From assembly GCF_014126615.1 (NCBI RefSeq), contig NZ_CP059896.1, forward strand, positions 1,002,501-1,066,500: a DNA stretch of 64,000 nt, read 5' to 3'. The position numbers and the translations under genes are program-made. The notes under the pieces are model-generated. The model was not told where the DNA came from, ran no database searches, and worked only from the letters and a program-made list of their open reading frames with translations. Source of the DNA: Ciceribacter thiooxidans (GTDB lineage: Bacteria > Pseudomonadota > Alphaproteobacteria > Rhizobiales > Rhizobiaceae). Shown in pieces: positions 60,518-64,000 of the stretch (the stretch's first letter is position 1; the number at the start of each line of letters is the position of its first letter).

Positions 60518-61624
60518 TTACTGAACGTTTGCGCCGACGACGCTGTCCCAGCCGCCGGTTACGGCAGCCTTGTTGGCATTCTGCTCCTCGACGGTCGGGA
60601 AGACGGCGGCTTCGTAGCTTTCAGCCGGCGGCAGCTTGTCGAGCAGGTCCTGCGGGACCTTGCCTGCCTTGGACATGGCGGTGAAGCGGGCCGGGTGGCA
60701 ATAGCCCTTCAGCCACAGGTTCTGGCCTTCGTCGGAGTAGAGGTATTCCATCCACAGCTTGGCAGCGTTCGGATGCGGGGCGTAGGCCGAAATGCCCTGG
60801 ACGTAGACGCCTGCAAGGACACCCGTCTTCGGAACGACGATGTCGACCGGCGGGTTGCCGGCGAGTTCGTCGCGCCATGCCAGCACGTTGTAGTCCCAAG
60901 CGATGGCGATCGGGGTCGCGCCCTGGGCGATCGTGCCGGCCTTGGCGATGACCGGAACGAAGTTGCCGGCCTTGTTGAGCTCGGCGAAGTATTCGAGGCC
61001 GGCCTTGCCGGACTCTTCGCCAGCCTTGGCGCCCTTGTGCAGACCGGCGGCGAGAACGCCGAGGATGGCCTGGTTGGAGGCGCGCGGGTCACCGGCGAGA
61101 GCGACCTGGCCGGCATAGTCGGGCTTCAGGAGGTCGGCCCAGTCGGCCGGGGTTTCCTTGACGAGGTCCTTGTTCACGATGAACGACAGAACGCCGTAAT
61201 AGTCGCCGTACCAGTAGCCTTCGGCGTCCTTGACGGTGTCGGGGATTTCGTCCCAGGTGGAGACCTTGTAGGGCTGCAGCAGGCCATCGGCCTTCATCTG
61301 CGGACCGAAGGCGAGGCCGACGTCGACGACGTCAGGCGCCTGCGGGCCCTTGTTGTCCTTGTTGGCCTTGATGGCCTCGACTTCGTCGGCCGAGCCGGCG
61401 TCCGGGTTCAGCTCGTTGACCTGGATTTCCGGATACTTGGCCTTGAAGCCGGCAATGACGTCACCGTAGCCGCACCAGCTGTGGGGCAGGGCGACGGTCG
61501 TCAGCGCGCCTTCCTTCTTGGCGGCGTCGATGAGTTCGGCGCTCGGGTCGGCAACAGCAACGGCAGAGGACGCGATGACCATGGCGGTCGAGAGCGAAAG
61601 TAGGCGACGGAAGTGGCTAGTCAC
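60518..61624 (-). CDS. ABC transporter substrate-binding protein (first of two)
   Basis: This 368-residue periplasmic protein has a Sec signal peptide (residues 1-25, ending AVAVA) and a type II binding fold: LIDAAKKEGALTTVALPHSW, then NKDNKGPQAPDVVDVGLAF and IAIAWDYNVLAWRDEL. The start resembles AfuA/PotD-type iron or polyamine binding proteins. It leads the transporter genes and is probably expressed most. It follows the RpiR regulator gene by 148 bp in the same direction. Confidence 0.9.
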   Translation of the reverse strand: MTSHFRRLLSLSTAMVIASSAVAVADPSAELIDAAKKEGALTTVALPHSWCGYGDVIAGFKAKYPEIQVNELNPDAGSADEVEAIKANKDNKGPQAPDVVDVGLAFGPQMKADGLLQPYKVSTWDEIPDTVKDAEGYWYGDYYGVLSFIVNKDLVKETPADWADLLKPDYAGQVALAGDPRASNQAILGVLAAGLHKGAKAGEESGKAGLEYFAELNKAGNFVPVIAKAGTIAQGATPIAIAWDYNVLAWRDELAGNPPVDIVVPKTGVLAGVYVQGISAYAPHPNAAKLWMEYLYSDEGQNLWLKGYCHPARFTAMSKAGKVPQDLLDKLPPAESYEAAVFPTVEEQNANKAAVTGGWDSVVGANVQ

Positions 61625-61772
61625 GGAAGTTCTCCTTGTTTTGTTTGAAGGCGACGCGCGTCTGATATTCGGGTTCGATGATAGTTATGTGACAGCTCGC
61701 GGCCCCGCGCGTCGGGGTAGCTTGCTCTTCTTCTCCGTTGAATTTTAACGTTTTTCCTTTCCCCCTCCTGGA

Positions 61773-62645
61773 TCAACGCAATTTGCGAAAAAGTCGGGCC
61801 TGCTCGAAGAGCTCCTCGAGAGTCTTCATGCGCTCGCGGGTTTCGTCCCATGCCGAGCTCTGGACCGCCTCGATCAGCGCCTCGACGACGAAGAGTGTCA
61901 CCACCGAGGAATCCCAGGCGGACGGCGCCTCGATCTGGACCTTGAAACTGTGCAGGGCGTGCTTGACGACCGGTGAGGTCCACTGGTCGGTGAAAAGGAT
62001 AATCTGCACGCCGGCCGCCTTGGCGACGGCGGCAAGCGTCGCCATGTCCGCCTCGTAGCGGCGGATGTCGAAGATCACCAGCACGTCGCCGGTGTTCATG
62101 TTCAGCACGTGCTGCGGCCATGAGCTGGCGTTCGACGACATCAGCGTCGTCTTCGGCCGGATGACCTGCATGTGGGTAAAGAAGTATTCCGCGAGCGCAC
62201 CGGTAATGCGGCCGCCGACGAAATAGACATTGCGCTTCTTGTCGGCGAGGAGCTTTGCCGCCTCGTCGAAGCTCGTCGCGTCGAGCTCGCTCAGCGTCTG
62301 TCGCATGTTGTTCATCACCGCTTCGGCGAAGCGGTTGAGCACGTGGGTGCCCGGCGCGTTGGAGGCCCAGCGGTCGTGCTTGGCGATCGGGTTGGAGATC
62401 GAGGCCTCGAGCTCCTGGTGCAGATGCGCCTGAAATTCCGCATAACCCTTGTAGCCGAGCTTCTGCACCATGCGCGCAACCGTCGGCGTGGAGACGCCCG
62501 CGTTTTCCGCGACGGTCGTGATGCTGCCCAGGCCGGAGACGGGGTAGTTCTCGAGCAGACTCTCCGCCAGCCGCCGTTCGGCAGGGGTCAACCCCGCGAA
62601 ATGGGCGTGGATTACGTCCGAGACTGTCTTTGACGTCGTGAGCAC
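61773..62645 (-). CDS. RpiR/MurR-family transcriptional regulator
   Basis: This 290-residue regulator has an N-terminal RpiR helix-turn-helix (TTVAENAGVSTPTVARMVQKLGYKGYAEFQ, in parts) and a C-terminal SIS sugar-phosphate-binding domain (RNVYFVGGRITGALAEYF; VLVIFDIRRYEADM). SIS ligands are usually phosphosugars, but many rhizobial RpiR proteins control amino-acid or polyamine genes. It is upstream of the ABC operon on the same strand. The 62646-62826 gap holds GAAGA-N4-TCTTC (62772-62785), a candidate operator for itself or for the divergent hydrolase. Confidence 0.9.
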   Translation of the reverse strand: MLTTSKTVSDVIHAHFAGLTPAERRLAESLLENYPVSGLGSITTVAENAGVSTPTVARMVQKLGYKGYAEFQAHLHQELEASISNPIAKHDRWASNAPGTHVLNRFAEAVMNNMRQTLSELDATSFDEAAKLLADKKRNVYFVGGRITGALAEYFFTHMQVIRPKTTLMSSNASSWPQHVLNMNTGDVLVIFDIRRYEADMATLAAVAKAAGVQIILFTDQWTSPVVKHALHSFKVQIEAPSAWDSSVVTLFVVEALIEAVQSSAWDETRERMKTLEELFEQARLFRKLR

Positions 62646-62771
62646 GAGTTTTCATGTTCCCCAGTCCGGTCTTCGCCGGCTCATGGGAAATTTATCAACC
62701 GTGCCCGCCACGCTGTCAATCCGCATCTTGAAGAGAAATTTTCAGAACCGGATTGACTTGCAGCAAAACGT

Positions 62772-62785
62772 GAAGAATTCTCTTC
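62772..62785. promoter_or_regulatory. Candidate RpiR operator
   Basis: GAAGA-ATTC-TCTTC is an inverted repeat in the intergenic region between the RpiR gene and the divergent N-formylglutamate amidohydrolase. The role is inferred from location only. Confidence 0.3.
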
Positions 62786-62826
62786 GGAAGGTAGAGAGGC
62801 GCAAAGCCTCCGGGGAGAATTGCCGA

Positions 62827-63603
62827 ATGCTCTTGAGAACGGATATTCTTTCGGCCGCCGACGGGGATGCAGTCTCCGTGGAGAACGCGGCGGCGGCGGG
62901 AGAGGTGTTGCTCGTCTGCGAACATGCATCGCGGACATTGCCGCAGCGAGCGGGGGATCTCGGCCTTTCCGAAGAGGCCCTGTCGAGCCATATCGCCTGG
63001 GACCCGGGCGCCCTCGACATTGCCCGCATGCTCTCGCGCTCGCTCGACGCGACGCTCGTCGCGCAGCGCTTTTCCAGGCTGGTCTACGACTGCAACCGTC
63101 CGCCGGAATCGCCCGCCGCGATGCCTGAAAAAAGCGAGATCTACGACATTCCGGGCAACCACGACCTGGACGTTGCGGAACGCTACGCCCGGACCGCTGC
63201 GCTCTACGTGCCTTTCCATGACCGGATCGCCGCCATCATCGCCGAACGGAAGGCCGCCGGCCGGCGCACGGTGCTGGTGACGGTTCACAGTTTTACGCCG
63301 GTCTATATGGGGCGCCGCCGCGAGGTGGAGGTCGGCATCCTGCACGACGAGGACAGCCGGCTTGCCGATGCGATGCTGACTGCTGCCGGACCGCAGCCGT
63401 CGTTCCGGGTCGAGCGCAACGAGCCCTATGGACCGCAGGACGGTGTCACCCATACGCTGAAACTGCACGGACTTTCTTCCGGGCTCGCGAACGTGATGAT
63501 CGAGGTCCGCAACGACCTTCTGAAGGACGAGGCCGGCAAGCAGGCCATGGCCTCATATCTCACCGGATTGTTGCAGGAGGGGCTTGGCCGAATCTCTTCC
63601 TGA
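62827..63603 (+). CDS. N-formylglutamate amidohydrolase family protein
   Basis: This 258-residue metal-dependent hydrolase of the FGase (HutG-like) family shows LLVCEHASRTLPQR near residue 25, RLVYDCNRPP, VTVHSFTPVYMGRRREVEVGILHD, and IEVRNDLL. It removes formyl groups from N-formylglutamate or related amides in histidine or other amino-acid breakdown. The start at 62827 is at the conserved MLLRTDI; GGGGAG lies about 9 bases upstream. It is divergent from RpiR; pairing with an RpiR-controlled ABC importer suggests uptake and breakdown of an amino-acid-like compound. Confidence 0.88.
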   Translation: MLLRTDILSAADGDAVSVENAAAAGEVLLVCEHASRTLPQRAGDLGLSEEALSSHIAWDPGALDIARMLSRSLDATLVAQRFSRLVYDCNRPPESPAAMPEKSEIYDIPGNHDLDVAERYARTAALYVPFHDRIAAIIAERKAAGRRTVLVTVHSFTPVYMGRRREVEVGILHDEDSRLADAMLTAAGPQPSFRVERNEPYGPQDGVTHTLKLHGLSSGLANVMIEVRNDLLKDEAGKQAMASYLTGLLQEGLGRISS

Positions 63604-63656
63604 GTGATCCCTGCATTTCGAGAATTGGCATGGTTTTATAATCAAAAGGGGAACAG

Positions 63657-63740
63657 ATGCCGAAGGGAATGAAGCAAGGGGATGCCGCGGATACCGTTCC
63701 GGCGATCACCCTGACGGATGGCGGAGGCTTTCATGCCTGA
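63657..63740 (+). CDS. Possible 27-residue leader peptide of the TRAP operon
   Basis: ATG 63657 has a strong AAAAGGGGAACAG Shine-Dalgarno and reads 27 codons to TGA 63738-63740, overlapping the start of the dctQ-like gene (ATG 63733) in another frame. The product (MPKGMKQGDAADTVPAITLT...) has no membrane segment. Translation here could feed ribosomes to dctQ. It may instead be chance; no homology can be claimed. Confidence 0.3.
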   Translation: MPKGMKQGDAADTVPAITLTDGGGFHA

Positions 63741-64000
63741 GGCGATCCGGACCTATGTACGCGTCGTGGACGGATTCAACCGCCGTGTCGGGCGGGTCGT
63801 CATGTACGGCATATTCGTCATGATGGGCATCATGCTCTATTCGGTGGCGTCGAAATCCATGCGGCTGCCGGCCAACTGGACGCTGGAAACGGCCCAGTTC
63901 GTCATGGCAGGCTACTATCTTCTCGGCGGTGCCTATTCGCTTCAGCTCGACAGTCACGTGCGCATGGACCTCATCTACGGCAAATGGTCTCCGAGGACCA
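63733..64000 (+). CDS. TRAP transporter small permease (DctQ-like), 5' part only
   Basis: The first 89 residues of a DctQ-type small membrane subunit: EAIRTYVRVVDGFNRRVGRVVMYG, then a helix (IFVMMGIMLYSVASKS), the marker LPANWTLETAQFVMAGYYLLGGAYSLQ (in parts) and HVRMDLIYG, where the Arg/Asp after the helix are typical. The gene continues beyond the window. GGAGG lies at 63723-63727. A DctM permease and DctP binding protein should follow. Substrates are usually organic acids or mannitol-like compounds. Confidence 0.88.
   Translation, partial: MPEAIRTYVRVVDGFNRRVGRVVMYGIFVMMGIMLYSVASKSMRLPANWTLETAQFVMAGYYLLGGAYSLQLDSHVRMDLIYGKWSPRT

Overview
The window looks like the chromosome of an alphaproteobacterium of the family Rhizobiaceae, close to Sinorhizobium/Ensifer or Shinella. 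This is inferred from high GC with strong GC3, the trxB-lsrB/lrp neighbourhood next to an lpsB-greA lipopolysaccharide (LPS) core locus, a rhizobial-type RpoD, GC-rich palindromic intergenic repeats, and many ABC/TRAP transporters with LysR, ArsR and RpiR regulators. No insertion sequence, integrase, CRISPR array or phage gene was seen.

1-10.6 kb: a degenerate EAL-domain protein, aspartate aminotransferase, an OpgC-like membrane acyltransferase, a DUF2188 protein, a divergent LysR/epimerase pair, an arsR-nemA operon, and trxB-lsrB divergent from lrp.

10.6-16.4 kb: an LPS core locus. The outer genes (greA-lpsB on one side, lrp-trxB on the other) are conserved in rhizobia. The interior holds a GT2-type glycosyltransferase, a GT29 (sialyltransferase-motif) protein, a polysaccharide pyruvyl transferase and a GT42/DUF115-like protein. 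Two unrelated sialyltransferase-type folds side by side, with no sialic acid synthesis genes in view, suggest transfer of another CMP-sugar such as Kdo. This is the most interesting part of the window.

16.5-34.4 kb: a DUF2235 hydrolase, DMT and MFS exporters, an arsR-AHSA1-AHSA1 operon with two tandem operator-like repeats, carB, a PAP2 phosphatase, an amidase, a zinc metallopeptidase, a second arsR/AHSA1 module whose AHSA1 gene carries a one-base frameshift, a MATE exporter preceded by a compact three-hairpin RNA ending in an intrinsic terminator, carA, yqeY and a brnT-brnA toxin-antitoxin pair.

34.6-44.7 kb: dnaG and rpoD (the macromolecular synthesis cluster), a proline-rich DUF930 protein, divergent argO/argP, and small enzymes and secreted proteins (NTF2-like, HbpS-like, YjbQ, SIMPL).

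44.8-52.3 kb: tRNA-Ile(CAU), a 1.3-kb non-coding stretch of palindromic repeats, a 37-residue membrane peptide gene, a MacAB-like ABC export operon, a 111-bp MITE-like repeat and an AGE-family sugar isomerase.

52.4-64 kb: metH behind an ArsR/SahR-like operator, an RpiR-led ABC import operon that contains two different substrate-binding proteins, an N-formylglutamate amidohydrolase, and the start of a TRAP transporter operon that runs off the window.
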